This document shows, in pieces, positions 54,680-63,051 of a DNA stretch of 64,000 nucleotides. The notes beneath the pieces were generated by a model. The model made no database searches, was not told the origin of the DNA, and saw only the letters and a list, made by a program, of their open reading frames with translations. Numbering within the stretch: position 1 is the stretch's first letter; the number at the start of each line of letters is the position of its first letter. Position numbers and translations under genes: made by a program. The DNA is from Dyella humicola (GTDB lineage Bacteria; Pseudomonadota; Gammaproteobacteria; Xanthomonadales; Rhodanobacteraceae), in the NCBI RefSeq assembly GCF_026283945.1, contig NZ_JAPDPC010000001.1, forward strand, positions 2,604,001 to 2,668,000. The letters run 5' to 3'.

Positions 54680-54862
54680 AGCCTGTCAGGCCATTTCTTT
54701 GGGTTACTTTTCTTTGGGCCAGCAAAGAAAAGTGACTCGAGCGCCGGCAGGCGATCGAAACGCCCGCTGCGTAAGCGGCACCCTGGCCACATCGCTCGGT
54801 TGTAGCGTGATCCCAAGCCCCGCCCCTCATCCCAACCTTCCCCCCAAAGGGAAGAAGGAGCC
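54680..54862 (-). repeat. Right arm of the long inverted repeat
   Basis: Matches the left arm (53995-54180) in reverse complement from AGCCTGTCAGG to AAGAAGGAG. It has two small deletions in the T-rich hairpin and a decayed copy of the CCTTCTCCCC hairpin. It lies 56 bases past the flippase stop. No transposase or integrase gene is nearby. Confidence 0.8.
54706..54733 (-). terminator. T-rich hairpin inside the right repeat arm
   Basis: ACTTTTCTTTG (54706-54716) pairs with CAAAGAAAAGT (54723-54733) around GGCCAG. It lies beyond the flippase stop and could end the minus-strand transcript, mirroring the element at 54124. Confidence 0.45.
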
Positions 54863-54917
54863 AGCAGTCGCGGTGACTCCGTTTCCCCGCAGACGAGCCA
54901 AAACAAAACCACACTCC

Positions 54918-56456
54918 TCAAGCCGTCACCCTGACCCTCAACAGCTGCAGCCCACGCATGAACATCCGCCCCGGCAGCCCCAGCCGGCCCGCGATCGTCC
55001 CGAGCAAGGCATAGTCCTCTTCCGTCCAGTAGCGCACCAGCACGCCGGCCGGCGCATAGAGACAGATAAACGCGATGCCCGCAGGAACAAAAGCGAACCT
55101 ACCCGGCACCAGCTCCAACACCAGCATTGCTACGGCGGTCGCTAGCGCACCTACGGCGAGCAGGCGCAGCATGGGTGACCAGGGAATGCCTTCGCTGGTG
55201 ACACGACGCAGGTAATAGACCGCCAGGATCAGCTCGGAGATCCGCGTGCCGCTGTAGGCAAGTACGGCGCCAGCCAGACCGAACCGTGGTATCAGCACGA
55301 TGCCCAGCACAATGTTGACGATCAGGGCGCCGCCGGAGAGGCGGATACGATCATCCTGGCGATCGACGACCGCCTGGAAGGCCACGATGCCATTGACAAA
55401 CAACAGCGCGCCCGCCAGCACCAGGATCGTGATGATGCTTGGAATGGCCTCGGTGTATTTGTGGCCGTACATCAAGGTCACCAGGCCCGACGTCGTGACC
55501 AGGCCGAGGCCGGCAATGGCGAGTCCTGCGGCCCAGTAGAAGCGGGTCGCCTCGGACAGGAAGCGAGCCGCGTATTCCTGGCCTTTCTGCCCGAACGCCT
55601 TCGCCATGTAGGGCAGCAAGGTGGCCGTGAGCCCCACCGAGAACAGCTCCACCGCTCCCCGTGTCAAGGTCGAGGCAATGGCGAAAAAGCCCACGGCCGT
55701 TGTGGTGGAGAACGTGTTGAGCATGAACATCTCAATGGTGCCGCCCTTGATCGACGTGAGCATCACCAACGTTGCCGTAAGCCAAAGATGGCGTCGCAGT
55801 CGCACGCTCATCTCTGCCGGAATCGGGCCCGGCACGATGGGGAGGCAATAACGGCGATAAGCGATGCGATTGATCAGGTTGAGCGACAGCGACGAGACCG
55901 CGTAAATGGCGATGAAGGCGAGCAGATCTGCATGCACCACCGTTGCCGCAATCACCAGGGCGACGGTCAATACGCCGCTCAAAACGGTGGCAATGGCCTC
56001 GGGTTCGAAATGCTCCTGTCCTTTGGAAATCGCCACGCGCATGGCGTAGTTCGCCCGGGCGGATACCGCCACGATGGACAACACGATCATCGGCCCAAGG
56101 AAGACCCGCCATTCCACCGGCTTGACGATAAAGCTGATCAGCGCGAACGCGACCAGGACCAGGCAAAGGCTGACATGCTGTACGCGGTTCAGGCCGGAGG
56201 CGACATGCGAGGCGATGTCTTCCCTACCCGCGCCGTCGGCCTCGGCGATGAATTTCATCGACGAGGTGGTCAGCGCATGGTTGCTACAGATGATCAGCCA
56301 GCGACACAACCACACCGTGAACGCATAGCGACCGAAGTCCGCGGGTCCCAACGCGCGGGCCACCCACACGCTGATGAGCAGGCCTAGTCCGTATTCGATA
56401 TAGGCTGATACCGATACGATGGCGACACTGCGCAGGACGGCTAGGCGCTGGTTCAT
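54918..56456 (-). CDS. Wzx-type polysaccharide flippase (MATE/MVF superfamily)
   Basis: The 512-residue integral membrane protein has about 12-14 hydrophobic helices and the Wzx-like start VAIVSVSAYIEYGLGLLISVWVA with the RALGPADFGRYAF motif typical of the polysaccharide-transport family. It would move the lipid-linked repeat unit to the periplasm. Start MNQRLAVLRS at 56456 is chosen. A longer start at 56546 would overlap the preceding gene's end by 38 bases. Last gene of the minus-strand series, with its stop facing the repeat island. Confidence 0.88.
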   Translation of the reverse strand: MNQRLAVLRSVAIVSVSAYIEYGLGLLISVWVARALGPADFGRYAFTVWLCRWLIICSNHALTTSSMKFIAEADGAGREDIASHVASGLNRVQHVSLCLVLVAFALISFIVKPVEWRVFLGPMIVLSIVAVSARANYAMRVAISKGQEHFEPEAIATVLSGVLTVALVIAATVVHADLLAFIAIYAVSSLSLNLINRIAYRRYCLPIVPGPIPAEMSVRLRRHLWLTATLVMLTSIKGGTIEMFMLNTFSTTTAVGFFAIASTLTRGAVELFSVGLTATLLPYMAKAFGQKGQEYAARFLSEATRFYWAAGLAIAGLGLVTTSGLVTLMYGHKYTEAIPSIITILVLAGALLFVNGIVAFQAVVDRQDDRIRLSGGALIVNIVLGIVLIPRFGLAGAVLAYSGTRISELILAVYYLRRVTSEGIPWSPMLRLLAVGALATAVAMLVLELVPGRFAFVPAGIAFICLYAPAGVLVRYWTEEDYALLGTIAGRLGLPGRMFMRGLQLLRVRVTA

Positions 56457-56503
56457 GAATAGTCCATCCGCGCGGCTTTGGCTGTGTGGCGATACGGCGT
56501 CAT
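56453..56503 (-). CDS. Candidate 16-codon coupling mini-ORF before the flippase
   Basis: Five bases after the preceding stop, an ATG (56503-56501) opens a 16-codon frame (MTPYRHTAKAARMDYS) whose TGA overlaps the flippase ATG as ATGA. Basic product, no domain. It is most simply a translational coupler like those at 41995 and 45507. It could also be chance. Confidence 0.28.
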   Translation of the reverse strand: MTPYRHTAKAARMDYS

Positions 56504-56508
56504 CGGGT

Positions 56509-58260
56509 TCACTGGCCAACAGGGTGGGTGGCAAGCGCGGCAGCACCGCTGCCCGCCGGTTGATGGATCATCCATTGCACGACACCGCTGCCGCGATTGT
56601 TCCAGTTGAAGCGACGTGCCGTATCGCTGCGCTCCGCGCAATCGACGTTATAGGACGAAGTCAGCGCTTCCAGCCTGCGTTTGAGCGCAGCACTCTGCAC
56701 AGGGTCGGTCTCGAAGTAATACGCCGCTGCCACGGGCAAGCCCAATTCCACGTTGTGGGCATCGCTGTACCAGCCGTCGGAATCCTCGATATCGGAGAGC
56801 GCCTTGGTGCTGGCCTGTGCCGAGGACCAGTACCAGGCAATGAGACCATCCGGCCCAGAGCATGGGTTGCGCCAATCGTGCGAGCCCGACATCAGCTTGC
56901 GATCGATCCAGCCATACTTCTCCATGTAGCGCCCGAAACCCGTAATCATCTCGGGGATGCGCTTGTCGCCGGTCACCAGCCATGCATGCCAGAGCGCATC
57001 AATGATGTTCTCAGTCATCCATGGCGATGCGCCACGCACATCGGTGGCCTGGTTATAGCTGTCGTTTTCATGCAGCTGCCAGCTATTGCGCCAGGAGCCG
57101 TCGTTACCCAGATGATCCGGATTGTCGCGCTGATGATCGTAGAGCCAGCCGATGCGTTGCTTGATCATGGCCAGCTCGTGCGGATTGCCGCTCAGCTCGT
57201 AGGCACTCACCGTTGCCAGCAGACCCAGCCCCACCAGGCGTTCAGTGAAATACTCCGACGGGTGGGTGTAGGGACCGGGCTCGCCACTCCAACCGCCATT
57301 GGCCCACAAGGTCACCATCTTGTTGACGGTGTCTGCATCGTGGGTCGTGTCATTGCCGGTCAAAGCGAGCGCCAGCAGGATCGGCTCGACATACACGTAC
57401 TTCGCGTCGCAAGGCTTTCCGCCCAAGGCCCAGCCACCACCACACGACGGTCCCATCGGCAATCCGTCGCGCTTGATGTGCTTCATGTAGAAGCGGTAGC
57501 TGGTATCGGCGGCCTGGAGATAATCGAATCGGCCCGTGCGAATGTAAGCCTTGAACAACGTAGAAGGCCGATCGAACAACCACGCCGTCGGATCGTCCAC
57601 CGGCATTTTCTGGGCCCACTGGAACTGGCGGGCCACGTACTTCGCATACGCCTCGTTCGGGCCCGCCGGGATCTGCGGTCCTGCGATCAACGACGCCGTC
57701 AGCCATTCCGGCGTCAGCGTGCCAAGGGCCATGGGAACCCTCAGGCCCTGCTCGCCATCGACCAGCCCCGTATCGTAAGGCCAACCCGCGATCTCCTCTT
57801 GCCGCGGCTTGCCGATGGCGAAGTAATAGGCCTCCTTGTCGGTGGCCAGCGGTGCGCGGAATTGCATGCGAACCGCGCGAATGCTGCCGTCCTTGAAATG
57901 CCAACGCAGCGTGACTTTAGCCACGGAGGCGACCTCATTGCCCTTCTCGTCAAGGATACGTAGCAAGCTCGGATCGGTGAGCGTGCCGGGCGGAAACGGA
58001 ATGCCCAGCGATACCAGCACCGGCGATCCGCTGCCGGCATTGCGGTGAAGCACGATCTTCTGCTCGGCCACGATGTCCGACGGCGTCGACGCCGCCTTGC
58101 CGCTGCGCTTGGCCGCGGCCGTCGCCTGTGGCGCCATGCCGCGCGGGGCGGCACTGAGCGAGTGTGCGGCCAGCAGATAGGCGCTCACCATCACCAGCAA
58201 CAGCAGCGACATCACGGCGCGAACAAGACGTAGCCGCGACATGGGCGTCTTAGCTGACAT
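56509..58260 (-). CDS. Exported polysaccharide lyase-like protein (YetA/PcRGLX-type N-domain, alpha/alpha toroid)
   Basis: The 583-residue protein has an N-terminal signal or anchor (VMSLLLLVMVSAYLLAAHSL, about 16-35). Its beta-rich domain, VLVSLGIPFPPGTLTDPSLL with TLRWHFKDGSIRAVRMQF, resembles the N-domain of exo-rhamnogalacturonan-lyase-like YetA proteins. The long C-terminal helical domain has Trp/Tyr/His-rich repeats (WLYDHQRDNPDHLG, GSWRNSWQLHEND, YWSSAQAST) as in alpha/alpha toroids. It may cleave or trim the exopolysaccharide in the periplasm, as lyases in alginate-type operons do. Catalytic residues are not identified. Start ATG 58260 overlaps galE by 11 bases; ATG 58242 is an alternative. 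Confidence 0.65.
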   Translation of the reverse strand: MSAKTPMSRLRLVRAVMSLLLLVMVSAYLLAAHSLSAAPRGMAPQATAAAKRSGKAASTPSDIVAEQKIVLHRNAGSGSPVLVSLGIPFPPGTLTDPSLLRILDEKGNEVASVAKVTLRWHFKDGSIRAVRMQFRAPLATDKEAYYFAIGKPRQEEIAGWPYDTGLVDGEQGLRVPMALGTLTPEWLTASLIAGPQIPAGPNEAYAKYVARQFQWAQKMPVDDPTAWLFDRPSTLFKAYIRTGRFDYLQAADTSYRFYMKHIKRDGLPMGPSCGGGWALGGKPCDAKYVYVEPILLALALTGNDTTHDADTVNKMVTLWANGGWSGEPGPYTHPSEYFTERLVGLGLLATVSAYELSGNPHELAMIKQRIGWLYDHQRDNPDHLGNDGSWRNSWQLHENDSYNQATDVRGASPWMTENIIDALWHAWLVTGDKRIPEMITGFGRYMEKYGWIDRKLMSGSHDWRNPCSGPDGLIAWYWSSAQASTKALSDIEDSDGWYSDAHNVELGLPVAAAYYFETDPVQSAALKRRLEALTSSYNVDCAERSDTARRFNWNNRGSGVVQWMIHQPAGSGAAALATHPVGQ

Positions 58261-59245
58261 AGTCCACGCTCTGCGCCAGCTTCAGCTCCCACTGGAACGC
58301 GGTACGCACGATGAAATCAAGGTCGTCGTAGCGTGGATGCCAGTCGAGTACGCGTTGTAGACGGTCGCTGCACGCGATCAGCATCGGCAGATCACCGACC
58401 CGCCGTGGCAGCTCGACCACATTCAGCGCGCAACCGCTGACCCGCGTGACCGCATCGATGACCTCGCGCACGCTATAGCCATGCCCGTAGCCGCAGTTCA
58501 GCGTAAGCGACTCGCCGCCCGTGCGCAGATGATCAAGCGCGCGCAAATGTGCCGCGGCCAGATCTTCCACATGAATATAGTCGCGAATGCCGGTACCGTC
58601 CGGTGTGTTGTAGTCGGTACCGTAGATGGAGAGGCTCGCGCATTTCCCCACCGCGTGCTGACACGCCACCTTGATCAGCAAGGTGGCATGCGGCGTCGAA
58701 TGACCGATACGCCCCGCGGGATCACAACCCGCGACGTTGAAGTAACGCAGGATGACATGCCGCAATGCACCCGCCGCGCTGAGATCGCGCACCATCGTCT
58801 CCGACATCAGCTTCGACATGCCGTAGGGGTTGATCGGCCGGGTCGGCGTGTCTTCGTCGGCCACGCCAGCTTCGGTCATGCCGTAGACCGCCGCCGTCGA
58901 TGAGAAGATGAACTTCGACACTTCGGCTTCGGAACAACACGCCAACAGATTGCAGGTGTTACAGGTGTTATTGCCGTAGTACTTGACCGGATCGCATACC
59001 GATTCCGGCACGACTGTATGCGCCGCGAAATGCAGCACGGTATCTACCCGGTGTTCGGCCAACACCCGAGACACCAGCGGGCGGTCGCCCACATTGCCTA
59101 CCACCAGCTCGGCACCGCGTACGGCATCCCTGAACCCGGTGGAGAGGTTGTCGATAACGACGACGTGTTCGCCACGCGCCACCAACTGTTGCACCACATG
59201 GCTCCCGATATATCCCGCTCCGCCGGTGACGAGGACGCCGTTCAT
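58250..59245 (-). CDS. galE: UDP-glucose 4-epimerase
   Basis: The 331-residue extended SDR opens NGVLVTGGAGYIGSHVVQQL and has VLHFAAHTVVPESV, FSSTAAVYG, the YxxxK pair in NPYGMSKLMSE, LRYFNVAGCDPAGRIG and GTGIRDYIHVEDLA, all GalE hallmarks. It interconverts UDP-glucose and UDP-galactose (or the N-acetyl forms) for the repeat unit. The start at 59245 makes an ATGA overlap with the upstream hydrolase; an earlier in-frame start would run deep into that gene. Slightly short (GalE is usually about 338). Confidence 0.92.
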   Translation of the reverse strand: MNGVLVTGGAGYIGSHVVQQLVARGEHVVVIDNLSTGFRDAVRGAELVVGNVGDRPLVSRVLAEHRVDTVLHFAAHTVVPESVCDPVKYYGNNTCNTCNLLACCSEAEVSKFIFSSTAAVYGMTEAGVADEDTPTRPINPYGMSKLMSETMVRDLSAAGALRHVILRYFNVAGCDPAGRIGHSTPHATLLIKVACQHAVGKCASLSIYGTDYNTPDGTGIRDYIHVEDLAAAHLRALDHLRTGGESLTLNCGYGHGYSVREVIDAVTRVSGCALNVVELPRRVGDLPMLIACSDRLQRVLDWHPRYDDLDFIVRTAFQWELKLAQSVDYVS

Positions 59246-60069
59246 GATGAGGTACCTGCGTGAGTCACGGGAAAGTTTCGGCGAAGCCATGCTTCGATGT
59301 GATCGATCAGGCGCTTGCGGTCGTCGACCAGCGCAAAGGTATGGTCCATCTCTTTGAGGTAACGCGTGCTTACCGCCGGGTCGGCCATGACGCTGCCGAA
59401 ACACTCGCGGAACTGACGTGGGTGATTGAAGTAGGTGTTGATGCCGCCGCTATAGATCAGGCAGAGCTTCATGCCCCGCTTCAGCATTCCGGCAAAATCC
59501 GCGCGCACCACGGCTTGCGGCGATGGCACGGTACTGAAGACCGGCTCGCTGCTGGATCGCTCGGTCGCTGCGCGTCCACGTGTCAATCGGCGCCACCAGC
59601 GCAGCGGGTCAAACAGGCGTGGCAGGTAGTGGCGAATCTTGAAGCCAATGGTTCGATAAGCGTAGCCATCCATGAACACGGCGCCGGCCACCTTGTCGTC
59701 CACGCATGCCACGGTATGTGCGTTCTGCGCACCGGAACAAAGGCCTACCAGCACGAAGCGCCTGCAACCAGCGTGTTGGCGCAACAGCTCCATCGCATCG
59801 TCGGCATCGGCGCAGATCTGTTGCAAGCGAGTCTGCGATTCCCCACTGGCGCCACTGTCGCCGATCGTGGAAAAGTCGAAACGCAGCGTCGGGTAGCCAA
59901 GGGCATTAAGGCGACGTGTCATGTCGACGGCGAGGCGAAAGGGCCCCACGTGGTGCACCATGCCCGAGTTGAGCACGATGACGCCGATCGCATCCGGTGA
60001 CGCGTCCGGCAGCCCCGCGATACCGATCAGGTGTCGCGCCCTGCCAAAGCGGAAGGCCTGCTCCGTCAT
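59242..60069 (-). CDS. Alpha/beta hydrolase, exosortase-A-associated hydrolase 1-like
   Basis: The 275-residue protein has an alpha/beta-hydrolase pattern: IVLNSGMVHHVGPFRLAVDM, LRFDFSTIGDSG (the oxyanion-side strand) and nucleophile elbow VLVGLCSGAQNAH with Cys111 in the nucleophile position followed by Ser112. A candidate His is in LKEMDHTFALV. As I remember it, exosortase-A-associated hydrolase 1 (TIGR03100) shows a GLCxGA elbow of this type. Substrate unknown. Start at 60069 is fixed by the ATGA overlap with the neighbouring gene. Confidence 0.75.
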   Translation of the reverse strand: MTEQAFRFGRARHLIGIAGLPDASPDAIGVIVLNSGMVHHVGPFRLAVDMTRRLNALGYPTLRFDFSTIGDSGASGESQTRLQQICADADDAMELLRQHAGCRRFVLVGLCSGAQNAHTVACVDDKVAGAVFMDGYAYRTIGFKIRHYLPRLFDPLRWWRRLTRGRAATERSSSEPVFSTVPSPQAVVRADFAGMLKRGMKLCLIYSGGINTYFNHPRQFRECFGSVMADPAVSTRYLKEMDHTFALVDDRKRLIDHIEAWLRRNFPVTHAGTSS

Positions 60070-60851
60070 CCGTGCGCACCTCGCAAATGAGCCGTGACGG
60101 TCTGCACCAAGGGGTGCGAAAGAATCGCCACTTCCAGCCTCGCCAGGTCGTCCCACGGTGTCGATGGCTGCAAAACCTTGATGCTGGCATCGTCGACCGC
60201 GACAGCCCGCCATGCGTGCGACGAGCTCGCTGGCAGCGAATCGAGAAGCAGGGACGGTGTCGCTTTCCAGCCCACACCCAGTCCGCTGATCTGCGCGCGA
60301 AGCTCCGGGTTGACGGCAAAGCCAAGCCACTGCTCGTCGGCAAACGCAGCCGGACGCGGCTTGATAAAGCGGCGCGTATCCTGCCTAAGCGCTTCCTGCA
60401 TGGCATCGAGCGTGGCGACATGGGCTTGGCCGTCGATCACAGGGTCCCACACCACGATGTCCGCAAACCGTGCGGCGGCAAACGCCGCGAGCGCCATGTT
60501 TCCACCGAGCCGGGCGCCAAACGCCACCACGCGATCGATGCCGCAGCGCGCGCGCAACTCGTTGGCGGCCGTCACCGTGTCTCGAATGCAACGATCCCAG
60601 CGCACTTCGGCACTCGTGCCCAACGAGTCGCCACAGCCGTAGTAGTCAAAGCGCAGCGCAGGAATCCCTTCCGCCGCGAGAGCATGCGCCAGCTGACGAT
60701 AGAGCCGGTGGCAGCGGATCTGGTCCTGGCCGAGCGGCGCACATAGCAAGACCGCTTTCCCGGCGGCCGGTGCGGCTGCGTGGTAGATGCCAAACAGCTC
60801 GCTACGATCACCGAAGAAAAAGGGGTGTTCGGCTTCGGTACGCATCGTCAT
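60066..60851 (-). CDS. Alpha/beta hydrolase-like, exosortase-A-associated hydrolase 2-like
   Basis: The 261-residue protein has the fold signatures AVLLCAPLGQDQIRCHRLYR, ALRFDYYGCGDSLG and an elbow FGARLGGNMALAAF with Arg114 where the nucleophile belongs. A GLRLGA-type elbow is my recollection of exosortase-A-associated hydrolase 2 (TIGR03101), so loss of the serine may be ancestral to that group. Likely a partner or non-hydrolytic enzyme of the preceding type. Start MTMRTEAE at 60851 overlaps the outer-membrane gene's stop (ATGA). Confidence 0.72.
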   Translation of the reverse strand: MTMRTEAEHPFFFGDRSELFGIYHAAAPAAGKAVLLCAPLGQDQIRCHRLYRQLAHALAAEGIPALRFDYYGCGDSLGTSAEVRWDRCIRDTVTAANELRARCGIDRVVAFGARLGGNMALAAFAAARFADIVVWDPVIDGQAHVATLDAMQEALRQDTRRFIKPRPAAFADEQWLGFAVNPELRAQISGLGVGWKATPSLLLDSLPASSSHAWRAVAVDDASIKVLQPSTPWDDLARLEVAILSHPLVQTVTAHLRGAHG

Positions 60852-62191
60852 CGCGTGAATACCACCGTCAGCAAATACTCGTTTTCGTGATAACTCTGGC
60901 CGGCAGCGTCGCTGTTGCGAATCTGACGCACGTAAGATGCATGCCAGCTCCAATGCGGCGTCCACTGGTGACCAAAATCGATGCCGAAGCGATAGTCCTT
61001 GTCGGTTCGATTGATGTTGTCGTACACGAACCGGTCCACCGTCGTGAATCCCGACAACGTCACGGTTGGTCGCAATTTGTAGGAAGCGGTAAAGCTGACG
61101 CCGCGGTCGGACTGGTTGAGCTGGGTGTCGTTGACATAGTCCAGCTTGTCGTAGGCGGGGGCGACGGTCAGTGTTAGCCGCTCGTCGCGATAGTTGTAGG
61201 TCGCAGCCAGCCGACGCTCCTTGTAGACATCCGAACTGATGATCGCCGACCCCGTATTGATGCCACCACGCACGTCGCTCAGCACCTGGGCCACCGGTTG
61301 CAACGGCACCACGTCGGTACCTATCTGGACGCTGCTGGGTTGCAGGATGCTCTGAGCCGCGTCGACGTACTGGTAGGCGCCGGATAGCGTAAACGTGCTT
61401 TGCGCGGACGGCCGCCAGCCCACGGTCACGCGCGCGAGCGGGTCGCTAAGATGCGGCCCGCTACCGCTGTAGTCGATGTTGGTCCAACCTGCCGTCAGGT
61501 TCGCATCGAAGTGGGTCAGCCGCGTCGCATAGCTGCCATAGACCTCGTAGCGGTCGTAGTTTGGACCCGCCGTCACGTCAGAGAACGTGACATGCTGGTA
61601 TTCGGCGTTGAACGAGACCTGGTCGGTTGGGTTGATATCCCTGAACAAACGGAATGCCGCGTCTCCGCGTGAGGAATTGAATTCCGCCAACTTCGAGGCA
61701 TAGCTGTTGATGTAGTGCAGCTCCACCTGCCCCGCCATCGCTTCGCCGACCCGGAAGTGCAGCGTCGGCCCCACCGCCAGCACATTGGTTTGCTGCTGAT
61801 TGGAAGGGGCATTCGGGGCGAGCGTATCGACGGGCTGCACGCCCGCGTAGTCCTGCACGAACACATCCAGACGCTGCGGCACCACCGTCCAATTAGCCTG
61901 GGCCGACAAGTCGCCGACCGTCTGGTTACCAAAGGTGTTGCCGGGATAGTCGCGGTACTCGATATTGCCCGTGGCTGTGGCCTGAATGGTCGAGCCCTGC
62001 TGCGTATAGGCGAAATTGACGCCCGGAATGATCACGTTCTGGCTGATCGGCGCCGACGTGCTCAAGGTGATGTTGTCGCTGTGCTCGAGGGACATATAAA
62101 GGGAGTAGTCGAATTGATCCGCCAACGCGCTTCCCGAGGTGGCGGCCAGTGCAAGCCCTACGGATCGGGCGAGTATCGTGCGTACCGCCAT
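60848..62191 (-). CDS. Outer-membrane beta-barrel protein, TIGR03016-like (XrtA/PEP-CTERM-associated)
   Basis: The 447-residue protein has a signal peptide ending SGSALA before DQ (about residue 25) and a run of amphipathic beta strands rich in Tyr, Thr and Asp. It ends LLTVVFTR, with a hydrophobic/aromatic final strand. The opening YSLYMSLEHSDNITLS resembles porin-like proteins of exosortase-linked exopolysaccharide loci. Probably the outer-membrane partner of export, placed beside the chain-length and kinase genes. GGAGGAAGG precedes the ATG. Confidence 0.8.
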   Translation of the reverse strand: MAVRTILARSVGLALAATSGSALADQFDYSLYMSLEHSDNITLSTSAPISQNVIIPGVNFAYTQQGSTIQATATGNIEYRDYPGNTFGNQTVGDLSAQANWTVVPQRLDVFVQDYAGVQPVDTLAPNAPSNQQQTNVLAVGPTLHFRVGEAMAGQVELHYINSYASKLAEFNSSRGDAAFRLFRDINPTDQVSFNAEYQHVTFSDVTAGPNYDRYEVYGSYATRLTHFDANLTAGWTNIDYSGSGPHLSDPLARVTVGWRPSAQSTFTLSGAYQYVDAAQSILQPSSVQIGTDVVPLQPVAQVLSDVRGGINTGSAIISSDVYKERRLAATYNYRDERLTLTVAPAYDKLDYVNDTQLNQSDRGVSFTASYKLRPTVTLSGFTTVDRFVYDNINRTDKDYRFGIDFGHQWTPHWSWHASYVRQIRNSDAAGQSYHENEYLLTVVFTR

Positions 62192-62265
62192 GTTCCTTCC
62201 TCCAGTGGATACGTCGCGGCAGGAATCGCCCCCAAAAAAACATTCGTCGTTGATAAGCCGCCGGC

Positions 62266-63051
62266 CTACGGCAAGCGGTTGAACACCACACCCGCCATTT
62301 TTTCCGGATCGAAATTGGTTACGGCCTGACTGATGGCGGCCGGCGTGTCGCGGCCGTAACCGGCCACCACCACCACAAAGTCAGCGAGGTCGGACAGGAT
62401 GCGTGCATCCGGCGAACCCTTGATCGCAGGACCATCGAGAAACAGATAACGATCCGGATAGCGTGAGCTGAGCGAGTCCAGCAGCGTGCCCATGCGATGC
62501 GATGAGAAATACTCGCCGCTGTTCTCGCGCGCCTTGCCGGCAGGAATCAAGCGCACCCGCGGAATGCCCGTTCGATAAAGCACCGGCGCGATGCCAAGCG
62601 CCGGCTGCTCCAGGAAATCAATCAGGCCACCCGCCACCGGCTCGACGCCGAGCGCCTTGTGCTGGCTCGGATAACGCAGGTTGCAGTCAATCAGCAGGCT
62701 CGTCTTGGCCTCGTCGAAGGCAAAAGCAGCCGCCAGGTTACGGGCGACGAAGCTGCCACCGGAACGCGGACTGACCGAGACCACCAGGGTGACGAAATTC
62801 TGTTCGCCGGCGATGCCAAGCAGACGCGTGCGGATCTCGCGAAACGCGTCGGACTGCCGCCGTACTGATTCCTCGCGGTGGATCAGTCGGCGCTCTTCCA
62901 GCTGCAACGGCGCAAGGCCACCCACGCCATCATTCATGCGCGCAATCGAATGACCGTGCGTCGAGTGCCGTTCCAGATTCCGGGCCGCGTTTTCCAGCAC
63001 TTCTTCAATGCTGCCAGCGAGGTCCTTGTCATCCTCGTCTTTCATGCTCAT
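62266..63051 (-). CDS. BY-kinase/CpsD-like protein with degenerate Walker A
   Basis: The 261-residue protein has the fold of capsular tyrosine autokinases: a basic N-terminal linker, VVSVSPRSGGSFVARNLAAAF where the ATP-loop belongs, TSLLIDCNLRYPSQHKALG (Walker A' region) and RYLFLDGPAIKGS (Walker B). The canonical lysine of the phosphate loop (GEGKS/T) is absent (PRSGGSF). No tyrosine cluster is found at the C-terminus, which ends GVVFNRLP. It is therefore probably an inactive or adaptor form that partners the chain-length protein, with which it is ATGA-coupled. Confidence 0.82.
   Translation of the reverse strand: MSMKDEDDKDLAGSIEEVLENAARNLERHSTHGHSIARMNDGVGGLAPLQLEERRLIHREESVRRQSDAFREIRTRLLGIAGEQNFVTLVVSVSPRSGGSFVARNLAAAFAFDEAKTSLLIDCNLRYPSQHKALGVEPVAGGLIDFLEQPALGIAPVLYRTGIPRVRLIPAGKARENSGEYFSSHRMGTLLDSLSSRYPDRYLFLDGPAIKGSPDARILSDLADFVVVVAGYGRDTPAAISQAVTNFDPEKMAGVVFNRLP

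Noticed and set aside
53969-54917. Small reading frames within the repeat island (60-200 codons)
   Set aside because: They follow the repeat symmetry, differ between copies and have no domain or ribosome-binding site; the island is repeat DNA.
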